From Onchocerca lupi (lineage: Eukaryota; Nematoda; Chromadorea; Rhabditida; Onchocercidae), in assembly GCA_028564675.1 (NCBI GenBank), contig JAOVVO010000173.1, positions 1-64,000 of the forward strand: a DNA stretch of 64,000 nucleotides, read 5' to 3'. The position numbers and the translations under genes are program-made. Position 1 is the stretch's first letter; every line of letters begins with the position of its first letter. Below the pieces are notes generated by a model. That model was not told the origin of the DNA. It worked only from the letters and a program-made list of their open reading frames with translations, and made no database searches. This document shows, one piece after another, positions 48,278 to 60,310 of this stretch.

Positions 48278-49079
48278 TATTCGTTTAATTCCTTATATAA
48301 GCTCTTCTCGTGATCCTTAATTTATTTTATAAAAAGGTGTTAACAAATAAAGATACAAAAAACTTTAACGACCCTTAAAACTTTGGTCCTTTACTCCTCT
48401 CGAGAATATCCACCTCCCACAATAGGTAAAACGAAAAGTGATAACCCGAAACCTGCCATACTACGGAACTGATCCGAAACGTTGCATTGCGATCTACTTG
48501 GTTTGACAAACTGGTCGATCCAAATAGTTGATTTGTAGGTTTCTATCAACTGAAGGCGTTGCGTAAGCGTGTCTGTTAGTTTCTAGGGTGGTCTTCGTTA
48601 ATGGTTCCATTTTGCTGCTATGCGTTGGTGGCGTGGGTTGCTAACGTGATCGTTCACGTTGGCTGACTTGGACATCGTTTTGTTCTTGATAGGATTGCGC
48701 ATTATATCGCTCTCTCTCCGTATTCTTTGCATTACTTAATGTACATTGTATCATTTAGCTAATTATGGCCACATAAAAAGTGTTGTTTTATGAGCTCCTC
48801 TTAGTACTTCTCTTAGTGGGCTATGTGAGGAAATCACAAAATCACCGAAGATTTGTCATTGAGAGAATATATTGTAGATTAAAGATTTAAGAATAGCTTG
48901 GACTTAATAAGTATCTACAGCTGTCATGTTAATAGCTAATAGACTAGCAAATACGCCACTTCTACTGACCTTCACGTATAAATGACATATTCGTTCATTT
49001 TGATGCAATTATAGTAGTTAATATGATTTTGAAATTAACCATATAACTCACTCCAAAGATTATATTTCAGCGGTAAGGA
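48278..49079. promoter_or_regulatory. Divergent upstream region of PES1 and rpl-9
   Basis: 802 bp between divergent starts of two ribosome-related genes, a ribosome assembly factor and a ribosomal protein. The middle (48400-48740) is richer in G and C than its surroundings. TATATTTCAG ends at 49070, 9 bp before the rpl-9 ATG, a likely trans-splice acceptor. No defined promoter motif is seen. Confidence 0.45.
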
Positions 49080-50404
49080 ATGAAACTCATCGAAGCACAC
49101 GATACAGTAAAGTTCCCGGAGGGTGTTACATTCTCAATTAATAAACGGGTGATCACCGTCAAAGGTCCTCGTGGTGTACTAAAGAGGGATTTCCGACACT
49201 TGCATATGGAAATTGAAAAGATTAACAAAAATACAATTCGTGTGAGAAAATGGTTTGGAATACGGAAAGAAGTTGCTGCTATTCATACCGTTTGTTCGCA
49301 TATTGAAAATATGATCAAAGGTGTTACCAAAGGATTCCGATACAAGATGCGATCGGTATATGCACATTTTCCCATCAATATTTCTCTTCAGGAGAAGAAT
49401 ACTATTGTTGAGGTAAATTTTGAAGATTTTTCTGCTTCATCTAATAATTTACATGCATTCACCTGATTCCTCTCATCGTAGCTTCATTTCAAGAGTGATA
49501 AATAATTGGGTGGATGTTGTTAAAGGTTCCTTTAGTTATAAGATTAGAAATGGAGATTGAGGAAGGGAAATAATATTGACATAGCTTAAGTTATATGACT
49601 TTAGTTTGTTTTTTTTTTTTTTTTTTGCTTCCAAATATATGCATATATTTATGGATCAAAATGCAAAATCGTCCTAGTATCCAACAATTCAATTTTCAGA
49701 TTCGAAATTTTTTGGGAGAAAAATATACAAGGCGTGTTCCACTGCCGGAAGGTGTTACAGCAACATTGTCGTCTACCCAGAAGGATGAATTGATCGTTGA
49801 TGGCAATGATTTGCAACTTGTTTCACAAGCGGGTCGGTTATAATTCAATGGAAAAATCAAATTTTCAGTATATTGGACTTGACGATTGTAACTGTCGAAG
49901 CTTTATTTAGTAAAATCAGTTTCTGGTAGTATTCAGTGTGCAGTTGTTGATGAATACTTGCTTCTGAATGTTTAGATTAGTGAATTTTCTAAAGAAAGGA
50001 AAGGGATAGGATATAAAAGCAGTCACTCTTACTGTATTCTTGATAATCAGCTATTTTACCTCGTTTGTAATATTTTTCATATCATACGTTTTTCTTACAA
50101 GATTGAAAGAAATCATTTGATTTGCAAACAAATCTTTACTCGTATGTCCTAATATAAAGTGTATAAGCATGTTATTGTGCCGAAATTAAGATTTAATTAA
50201 TTAGATAGAAGTCCTAACATTAGAGGTAAAAAAAGTGTGGGCATTATATTTCTACCAAATCGTTTTGCCCCATGTAAACTGACTGATTAAATATTTCTTT
50301 CAGCTGCACGTATTCAGCAATCAACGACAGTAAAGAACAAGGATATTCGTAAATTTTTGGATGGAATTTATGTCAGTGAGAAGACAACCATCGTTGATAA
50401 CTAA
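49080..50404 (+). CDS. rpl-9: 60S ribosomal protein L9 (uL6)
   Basis: A structural protein of the large ribosomal subunit. Three exons, 49080-49412, 49700-49832 and 50304-50404, total 567 nt and 188 residues, the usual eukaryotic length. The first uL6 half has VTVKGPRG-type sequence (ITVKGPRGVLKRDFRHL). The middle has VCSHIENMIKGVTKGFRYKM and VYAHFPINI. The second half has IRNFLGEKYTRRVPLPEGV, DELIVDGNDLQLVSQAAA and DIRKFLDGIYVSEK. The start is supported by the MKLIEAHDTVKFPEG N-terminus and a splice acceptor 9 bp upstream. The gene is divergent from PES1. Confidence 0.97.
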
Positions 50405-51880
50405 ATCATGTACTTTTTTGACTTTTTTTGGATATAATTGCCATAAAATTGTTATATCATGCAATTTATCACCAAATCAGATATGGTAGGCATATAGAAG
50501 TTTGCGACCTTACTGATTTTTCGAAAGAGCTAGTTCACGTGATGCAGATTTCATGAACATATTTTGTTGTTTTTTGTTTTTATGTAATACTAAATTTTCA
50601 CACCTAAAAATTGCTCAGTGGCAAACCATTGGAATTGTTAACTGTAGGTTGGTAGAGTCAAGAGCTAAATCTTACATGATGATGTATTTTACTATATTGG
50701 ATTCCTACCAAATTATATTCTGTTGAGTTTTTCTTGATTATCCAAATAATAGACGAATTTTGCCACTGAAAAATCTAATGAAGTCAGATAAGTAAATGGT
50801 TACATCTGGGATTTGCATTTAAAAATGACTAATTGGTCAATAATTTTGAGAAGCCATGACAAGGGAATCTCTTTTCCGTTTAGATTCGAAAATTCTTATT
50901 TTCTAATAATTATATTTGGTAGACATTGCTAAATTATTGCGGAATAGAAAACGAAATTCGTATCTGGTAATGCTTTTATTTTTACGGCAACCATTGTCTC
51001 CTAAATCCTTAAATTTTTTCTGTTACATCACTTTAATTCTTATCTGTATCCAGCAAATTGTCAAGGACTTGATCCAGAATTTGATGCACTACGACTTATC
51101 CTGGATTTACCATACGTTAATGAAAGAAATGCTTTATTTCGAATATTTTGACAGTGGGTCCACAATATACAAGAAAAAACAAGAAACAAATTCCGGTTTT
51201 TATTGCAAATTTAATAATTCTTATGCACGCAGTATAATGAAATGGCAGTTATTGGCTCTGGAAAAAGAATACAATCAAAATTTCTGAATTTTCAATTTAC
51301 ATGAAAAGATAGGAAAAAAACACCGTTTTACATAGCACCAGTTCCATAAGTTTTCCAGAGAGTCTCCAGGCTCCTTGATTTCAATTTTCTGAAATAAGAA
51401 TCGGAAATTAATGGAAAATATATAATTCATTTAAGCCCGCAACTCCTTGTAACTCGTACGAGTCACGAGAATTTTTGATTTTTTTTTTTTTTTTTTTTGA
51501 GTACTTCTCTGATATATTTCTGTTGACTTGTTTGACATTTTCTCGAGTGGTGAGTAGCGAAAACCTCACAAAAATGATTGAAATAGATAAGCAGTTTTGA
51601 AATTATCGTTTAACCAGATAGTTGTTTTTAATCAATCAGAAAATTTTAAAATTTAGTGAAGCAAGAAGACAGCAAATAGACTTAAGTCTGTTTTTCGAGT
51701 AATACCTTTGCAGAACTATTGAGATAAATCAGGGAATGGATGAAATTCGTAATGCTTTCATCGTGAGTTTCTTAAGTATTAGTAATACCTTCAGTGTGCC
51801 TATCACATTGAATAATGGAGCGAAATTCTGAGATTGTTTCCATTAAGGAAGATATAATTTAAAATGAGCAGAACAAAATC
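50405..51880. other. Convergent region between rpl-9 and collagen, with an ORF fragment
   Basis: About 1.5 kb between facing stop codons. Apart from the fragment at 50916-51287 it is AT-rich and featureless. It includes a poly-T run at about 51480-51499 and the 3'UTRs of both flanking genes. Confidence 0.5.
50916..51287 (+). pseudogene. Possible gene fragment with two overlapping open frames
   Basis: One frame is open for 123 codons (including WIYHTLMKEMLYFEYFDS, SIMKWQLLALEKEYNQNF). A second frame starts after a TATCCAG acceptor at 51054 and reads like a soluble globular protein (GLDPEFDALRLILDLPYVNE, RNALFRIF) before meeting TGA, and would continue as QWVHNIQEKTRNKFR. I do not recognise a family. 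The second frame with its in-frame stop suggests a decayed exon, but both could be chance. Confidence 0.25.
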
Positions 51881-54800
51881 TTACCATCTGTTTTTTAGAC
51901 ATACTTGACATCTACTCACACGGTCTTTCAAACCACCCGCTTTAAGTGTCTGTGACATCGGTTTTCGCCATTGTTTATTCTGAAAGATAGATTTAGGTGG
52001 ATATTTATGAAAAAAATACTAACTTCAATAGTTCAGGACTTACCTTATCAATGATGGCTAGCCAAAAACCGTGATTAGTTGCATAATGATTGCACGTTCC
52101 TCGGCCATGGCATTCAATAAATGGTACCGCTCGGAATTCTTCCAAACAACTACCTGGCGATTCTAAATTCTGTCCGGTTCCTTCGGCACCAGCAGCGGTG
52201 TGCTATAAAGTACGACATATTTGTCTGAGAGTCAAAAGCCAAAGAATGAAAGATAGTAAGTATAAAAAATTGGCACATACCATGACAAATGAATATCCGG
52301 AATACAGGGGAGACCATCCTTGTGGACATTGTGGTACATAGGAATCTTGTGAATGTACTGCCAGGATTTGTGTTGGTATTTCGCAAACCACACATCTTGA
52401 AATATATGGCCTTATAGCTGTGCCGGATACCTATAAGGAAGAAAATGTGCATCTTTTTAAGAATGATAAAAAAAAAAGGCAGAAGCTTGTCTTAAACCCA
52501 CCGGATTCATCATCTGTGTCATTGGTTCCGCGGTGGAAAGCCAGAAAGAGTAGTCATTCCTGCTAGAAACATGACAAACACTGTTCAAATTACAAAACAT
52601 GAATGGCATCGGACTGAATTTGGATAAACATGACCCTGGTTGACCTGAAATTATTACAGATGGATCTCTTTTGAGTCAAATTTGCAATGTTGTACTGCTT
52701 GAAACCCAAACAGAGTGTTCCCAACGTCTTCAGTCACCTCCGAAGAGGTCAGAGATTAGGAGATGAATCAATAAAATAGTAATAGTCTTAATTAGTCGCT
52801 TGATTTTTAGACCATTCGGCAGCTTAAAAATTAACTTACCAAGATCTTGACCACTAGCACGTCCATTTCCCTGTACATATAGCAACGAATAACCACTCCA
52901 CAACATTTGCGATCCAGCCGGACAACGTGGTATTTCGGTTGTCTGCGAATGCCTTGCAAAAGTAAAGCCACGTGATGGTGCCCAACCACCTGGTGGCCCT
53001 GGATATCCGGGTGTTCCCGGCGGTCCTGCTTGTCCGATACGTCCTGCTGATCCTGGAAATCCACTCGATCCCATTTCACCTTTAGTACCTGGTATACCAG
53101 GACGTCCAGAATTACCCGGTGGACCAGGTAGACCTGGAAATCCTGCTGGTCCTGGTGGTCCTTGCATGCCTGTAATTAATTTAAATATAATCGTGTTGTT
53201 ATCTCTTGGTTCAAGCTACTTTTAGATTGCATGTAACTTATAAATAATGAGCTACAAAAAATCCCATACATGAAACTAAATGAACAACATCTTAAATAGA
53301 CAACAAATGATACCTGGACTTCCAACTTCTCCTGGATAGCCTTTTTGTCCAGGCATTCCAGCTTGTCCTTGTTCACCCTTAGGTGAATGTAAATGTTGGC
53401 TATAAACAGCAGGCCTACCAGGAGGACCAGGTCTTCCTAATGGCCCTACCGGTCCTGGTAAGCCTGGTAAACCTGGTAATCCATCGTCACCACGTGCACC
53501 TGCAAAAATTTTTATCTTATTCACATAAACTTCCAAGAAATATCAGTCAGTTTCACATATCTACGAAAATTCAGTTTGCATTGAATCTTAGAACATAATG
53601 CTATGGATAGCTGTATCGATTCAACTGATGAAATATTCCTAATAGTTAAATATAAAATGAACACCTTTCTGTCCCGGAATACCGGGTAGTCCTGGCAATC
53701 CTACATTACCAGGATAACCTGGCACACCTGGAACACCAGATATGCCTCGTTCTCCCAAATATCCGGGACTTCCATCTTTTCCTGGTATTCCTGGTAAACC
53801 GGTAAGACCTCTTCCACCTTTCGCACCTCTATAGCCATCTGTTCCTGGTAGACCAGGTGATCCGGGAACTCCGTCACGACCTACAATATATTACATGAAA
53901 TAACTGCACAGTAATAAAGAAACAAAAGAGCAAGCAAGAAGCTCGTGATAAGAAAATATTTTATGAGAGACAAACATAGTACCTCTTTTGCCCGGAATTC
54001 CAGGGACCCCTTTTTCACCACGATAACCTGGAAAACCATCAACACCACGTATACCAGGAGCACCGGCCGTGCCAGGTCTGCCGTCTTCACCACGTTGACC
54101 TTTTAAGCCTTGCAAACCAGGCTTGCCATCAATTCCAGAATAGCCTGTATCACCAGGTGGACCTTGAACGCCTAAAAAAACTTCCTTTTGTTTAACTGCA
54201 ATTAAAAGTGGTGAATTTCATCGGCTTAGTTACAACAGCCACTGTTACAAAAGCGAATTTTCTATCAATTTTTGTGAAAATTACCAAATCCAGGTGCTCC
54301 TGGTAGACCAGGAAGTCCATCGTTACCTCGAACACCAACAGTTCCAGGAATGCCGTCTGCACCTGCACGGCCTGGAGCACCAGAATTGCCACGTAAGCCT
54401 TTGATTCCTGGTATACCTGGCAAACCTGCACTACCCTCATCACCTGGTATACCTGGCAGTCCAGGTAAGCCTATTTCACCCTGAAATTATGTGAAATACA
54501 AAAAACAGTTGAGCCAGAGAGATGCCGTTTTGTTAAGAAACATATTTTCAAATCAAATGACAACCCATTTATCATTTATGGTCATTTATCACCCGTCAGA
54601 GAATATTACTATTAACTAACCGGTGCACCAATTGGTCCCCCCACGCCAACAGAGCCAGGAAATCCTGGTTGTCCAGCTTCTCCTTTTCTGCCGACTGCTC
54701 CTGGCTGACCTCTTTGACCATTGAATCCAGGCTCACCCGGAAGACCAGCATGACCTTTTTGACCCAATATTCCGTCTAATCCAGGCGGACCTTGAAAACC

Positions 54801-57800
54801 AGCAATACCCGGTAATCCCGGCAATCCACGTTCACCTTTGATACCAGGTATGCCTGGTCGTCCATCAAGACCACGTTCGCCATTCTTTCCCATACTGCCT
54901 TGCTCACCTTTGGCCCCTGTGAAATAATCGCTACATCTTTATTTTTTGGACAATCCAAGTTGACAGTTTCTATTAAAAAAATGCTGTTTTGTGAGAGATA
55001 GTCATAATAAATTTTGAAAAAATATTGCATATTAACAATAATTGATCACTACAATGCTAGAGCTTTTATCCAATAATAAGTAAAAAAAACACAAGAGATC
55101 GCACCTGGATATCCAATCATTCCTGGCAAACCAGGAAATCCGTCAGTTCCATCAATACCATCTCTACCGGGTTCACCTTGGATGCCTTGCAAGCCCGGTA
55201 AACCGGGATAACTCTCTCCCGATGAACCACTCTCTCCTTTAATCCCCGGTATTCCATCCAGTCCTGGTAAACCAACAGGACCTTGTGGTCCTAGTAAACC
55301 GATGTCACCTGGTGGTCCTGGATGCGCAAATCGTCCAGGTTCACCACGCATACCTTTTGCACCAGGTAAACCAGTATCACCCGGAGCTCCAGCTAAACCA
55401 GGAAGTCCTTCTAAACCAGGAGCACCAGGTAGACCTGGTTCTCCATTAACACCCTGCAAACCAGGTAATCCATCAAGTCCACGATCTCCTGATATACCGG
55501 AAAAACCAGGTTGTCCTGGCATTCCATCTATACCCCGTTCTCCTTTCATTCCCGGATAACCGGATACTCCATCTTCGCCGGGAAATCCTGGCTTGCCGGG
55601 CGCTCCAACTTTTCCAGGCAAACCTGGTAGTCCAGAGAAACCTGCCTCTCCTTTAATTCCAGGCAAACCATCCCGACCAGGAGTACCACTTTTCCCTCTC
55701 AATCCTGGAATTCCTGGACTGCCAGCTTCTCCTGCTCGTCCTAGACGTCCTATTTTTCCTGGTATTCCCGGTAAACCACGTTCACCTTTCGTTCCAGTGA
55801 TTCCAGCTAATCCAGAGTAACCACTTTCACCTGGAGTACATTCTCATATTTATCATTCACATCTTTATATTTATGATAGTATCAAAAACTAATATTAAAT
55901 TTCTATTCTATCACAAAATTTCAATTTATTTCTTTTCTTAAATGAATCAGGAGACATGTTCAAAAAATAACGAGATGATTGTATTCTTACCTTTCACACC
56001 TTTTGCACCAGGAACTCCTGGCCTTCCTTGTTGTCCTGGCTTTCCAGCACGTCCTTGGTAGCCAGGTCTACCGCTTTCACCTTTTGCTCCAGGGAAACCA
56101 ACTTGTCCAGCCAAACCTAGCCCTGGCTCTCCACGTAACCCTGGTAGACCGACAACGCCAGGACGACCGCTTGCTCCCGGTAATCCCAATGCACCAGGCA
56201 GTCCTGGATAGCCATCTTCTCCCGATAAGCCAAGAAGTCCAGGGGCTCCACTCTGCCCTGGCTGTCCAGGATATCCATCAATTCCGGGTTCACCAACTCT
56301 TCCTGGTAATCCGTCCAGACCAGGTGCACCTGGTAATCCGGGCAAACCATCCGCGCCACGCATTCCCTTGAGTCCTGGTGCTCCATTATAGCCATCACGA
56401 CCAGCTATACTTCTAATCAGGCCACTATATGGTGGTCCTTGTGGTCCCATTGGTCCAGGAATACCTGGCAAGCCATCAGCACCTCTTTCGCCTTTTGTTC
56501 CATCTCGACCAGATGGACCTGGATACGAATCACCTGGTGGTCCAATTGCTCCAGGTAGTCCAGGCTAAAACAATCTGCATTTCAGAAATACATGAATGAG
56601 ATAACTAATTTCGACTTCTTTAGTACTACTTTCTCAATAGAAATAATTTCGTTCTTGAACTTCACCTGAAAATATTGGATTAGAGTGAATAGGAAATTAA
56701 AACACTTCTTGGCAATCTGAAGCATTGCAAGCGTTGAATTGAAAACTTACAGCTCCATCACGACCATGTTTCCCACTAATTCCAGTCAAGCCTTTCTCGC
56801 CTAGAAAACCAGGTGCCCCATCCAGACCTGGTGGTCCAGGTAATCCATCAGCTCCAGGCTGTCCTCGTCCTCCAGGAATACCTGAGAAAACATACTTATA
56901 GCAATTTACAAGTACATTTGTTGTGAAATATCAGGAAGAATAAATAACAAATTTAATGATTGAATTTAAATTAAGTGAAAACCAGAAAACAATGAAATTT
57001 ATAGAATTCGTTATCACTGATAGTTTTAAAGTTGTTTGAAACAAAATAACAAACCTGGTTCTCCTCGTTCTCCTTTGATACCAGGTAATCCTTGAGGATT
57101 CTCCAAGCCACCGAGAATCTCACCTGCTTCACCTTTTATTCCCTGGTAACCCGGCAGTCCAGGAAGACCTTCAGAACCCTGCAGAAATATCGAAATTTAT
57201 TGAAGATTTTGTGGATATTGCAAAAAAGATGTAATCAATAATAAATACAATATTCCTGCAACAATCAACATGACATCAATACCTGTTGCCCAATTGAACC
57301 CATACGTCCTGGTTTTCCAGCTAAACCTTTTATTCCAGGCAATCCTTGATTTCCGTTCGGACCCATTGGACCTGGATATCCATCCTGACCAGGCAGACCA
57401 GCGTCTCCCTTCTGTCCAGGTATACCCGGTGGACAATATCCACAGTCATCACCTTTTTGTCCAGGATATCCAGTAGCACCTGGTGTTCCATCCAAACCAA
57501 TTCGTCCATTTTCTCCAGGCGGTCCTATTAAACCGATCATTCCTGGTGGGCCCACTTTTGAGACGCCAGTTCCAGGAAATCCTTTCAAACCAGCTAAACC
57601 ATGATCACCCACATCACCTGGTACCCCAGTAAAACCATCGCGACCGGGCCTTCCTTCCAATCCTGGTGGTCCTTGAATATCAAAGCCTGGTAGACCTGGT
57701 TCGCCTACCAATCCGCAATCACCAGGAGCGCCAGGGGCTCCTGCATCTCCTACATAACCTGGATTCCCGTCCGCACCGCGATCACCTTTCTCTGAATATC

Positions 57801-60310
57801 CAGGTAAACCATTCCGACCAGGAGGTCCCTGTGGACCAGGAGCACCATTTGGCCCTCGAGCGCCGACTGGACCCATTCCACCTGGGATACCTGCAAAAAT
57901 TCTCCATAAAATTCATCTTTTGCATTCTTCATTGTTCAAAGCTTCCATGAGTAAATAATTATAATACGAACCTGGTTGTCCTTTTCTACCAGGTACTCCA
58001 TCGATTCCCTGTAAGCCACGTGGTCCTGGCTCTCCTCTGCCGATACCAAACTCACCTGGTGGTCCAGGATCACCCTCCTGACCAATTCGACCGTCATAAC
58101 CCAATTCGCCAGCGGCACCTTTCTGTCCTGGATAGCCATCAAGACCTGGTACGCCCTGAATTCCAGTTTCACCTTTTTCTCCTATCAAACCCATACTGCC
58201 GTCTTTTCCTCGTTTGCCCTATAAATAGACAATAATCTCTATGAAATGAAGAAAAGCAAGAATTTAGTATGCATTTTGGAGCAAACTGCAAATAATCTTA
58301 CTCTAGCTCCCAAATCACCAGGATCTCCTTTCTGTCCCTTGATTCCAGGGAATCCAGACACCCCGTCACTTCCGGCAAATCCAGGAGGTCCAACCGGACC
58401 AATTCGTCCTTTTTCACCTTTCAAACCTATAATACTTAGATATAGTAATAAAAAACAATATATTAAAAAATACAAAACTCTGAAATTGTTATATCATTTT
58501 TGCAATAATCCTTTACAGTGTACCTGGTTGTCCCACAGGTCCTTGAATCACTTCCGTTTCTTCCGGAGCAGACGCACCGGCAAAAGTACCTGGTGGTCCG
58601 GGTAGTCCTGGAGGTCCTGCTAAACCTTTTTCACCTTTCATACCCGGTGTTCGAATTCCCATGCGTCCTTTTGCACCTTGAGGACCGGGAAAGCCTGGTG
58701 GTCCCTGCAAAATAATTGTTCTGCAAATAGATTTATTGAAGAATATATTTAATCAAATAAAATGTCAGCCAGCTGATTATTGTCAGAAAAAAAAATTTCA
58801 ATAATTTAACTCACATATGGTCCAGGATCTCCTTTTGCACCTTTTGGTCCAGGTAGGCCAGGCAAACCTGGTGTGCCAGGTAGACCAGCATGACCCGAAT
58901 CGCCTCGTTCACCCTTTCTGCCAATTGAATTGATGCCTCCTTCGCCTGGTAGTCCAGGATATCCAGCTCGACCTGGTTCACCGGGAGGACCTCTTGGGCC
59001 TGGAGGACCTGGTAAACCTGGTAATCCTGGTCTTCCCTGCAAAACTGTGAATGAAACGAAGAAATGATGCGACTAATGTCAGTGTTTCACTTCTTTTTTT
59101 GATGATTGACATTAGCTGCAAAAATTGCCAGTAGTCATTAGAAAAACAAAGACTGAAATGTAAGCCATGGCATTTAAAATTGATGTCGACAAATTTCATC
59201 TTATATAAATTCAGACACATTCGATCTATCATTCATTTTCATTAAAGAATGAAGAGATCATGAACTGAAGAATTATGGTTTTTTGGTGTCCGAACTGAAC
59301 TTAGTAAAATATTTTGGAGCCCACTAGTTGTCACTGAATTCAACTGTAATACTAAGTATTAACGGATGTGCATCAAAATTCCCACAAACAGTTGATGGAA
59401 GTAGCAACAATAATTTTTGTGGATTCAGAAAGAGAAATAAATCTCATTTAAGAATTTTTATTCGGATTTTAATCCTTAAAAGAATTCCATTCTATGAATA
59501 CATACTTGTAAGAATGTGGGAAATTCATTGCATCTTGAAAGGAATTCTTTCGATTTGAAAATGTTGCGCTATAGACGCAGATGACATCAAGTTTAGAAAA
59601 ATATTATAGAAATTTTTATAAATGGACAAACGAACTCACATCCGTACCATTGCAGCCAGGTATACCCATCTCACCCTTCATACCAGGCAAGCCATCAAGT
59701 CCAGGAAATCCAACGTGGCCCGGTGCGCCTGGTAAACCTCGATCGCCCTGTAAGAATTTCTGTGTATTCATCAATAATGAAGATTTTAAATTTGAAATAC
59801 TCTTGTCAATAGAACATCTTTTCATTTCTCAGCTGAAATTTTCTTTAACAACTTACTCGAGCACCCTTCATGCCCGGATCACCGAAATCTCCTTCAGCAC
59901 CTTGCATCCCTGGCGCACCAGATTGTCCTTCACCGCCATCTTCACCAGGTGCTCCGGGATGACCTCTTTCACCTTGAAAACCTGGCAGGCCCTCAAATGA
60001 GCAAAATACTATAAATTATACTAATTAAATCCTTTTACATTTCTTTTTTGAATCTTACAGAATATCTGCAGATGTTAAGAATTGCTGCCATTGTATGTAA
60101 TGGAAAGCTCTCGATTTTAACCAAACAGGAAAATATGTTGAGTGGAATAGAAAAAAGGAATAATACCCGTTCTCCTTTCCGTCCAGGGCAGATACAGGGC
60201 GGTACACATCCTTTACATGCCGCAGCGTCAACGAATACTAACAGTCTTCCGGATGGTACCAGCCGTTCGGTAGAAAACAATGCCAACAATAGTAATTTTA
60301 GAAACAACAT
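51881..60310 (-). CDS. emb-9: Collagen type IV alpha-1-like chain, complete
   Basis: The network-forming collagen of basement membranes. Twenty-two exons join in frame to 5289 nt, 1762 residues: 60167-60310, 59857-59991, 59640-59747, 58815-59036, 58524-58704, 58302-58426, 57972-58218, 57283-57890, 57055-57178, 56751-56881, 55991-56564, 55105-55830, 54621-54916, 54285-54480, 53983-54171, 53665-53880, 53314-53499, 52840-53169, 52502-52644, 52281-52430, 52044-52202 and 51881-51979. A signal peptide (MLFLKLLLLALF) precedes the cysteine-rich 7S start (ACKGCVPPCICPGRKGER). Long Gly-X-Y runs follow, with interruptions such as GEILGGLENP, VYSQHLHSPKG and DDCGYCPPG. The two-lobed NC1 domain starts at GFTFARHSQT and ends VSRCQVCLKNRW. 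NC1 matches alpha-1 rather than alpha-2: YVQGN-x-RA-x-GQDLG, IRPYISRC, YSFVMHT, CLEEFR, ECHGRGTCN. RGD occurs in exons 4 and 17. No duplicated alternative exon is visible. Confidence 0.94.

Noticed and set aside
51343..51390. A further collagen 3' exon reading KLKSRSLETLWKTYG
   Set aside because: Splicing into it from the last NC1 exon creates TGA at the junction. The NC1 domain already ends properly at the TAA at 51881-51883, so this is downstream sequence.
55302..55820. Plus-strand Pro/Gly/Ser-rich open frames across the collagen gene
   Set aside because: They are antisense shadows of the Gly-X-Y codons (GGN/CCN). They have no splice structure, and the minus strand gives a perfect 22-exon collagen model.
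51881..60310. Assignment of the collagen as alpha-2(IV), let-2
   Set aside because: It was my first impression from the KNR ending, but NC1 comparison by eye favours alpha-1 at most diagnostic positions.
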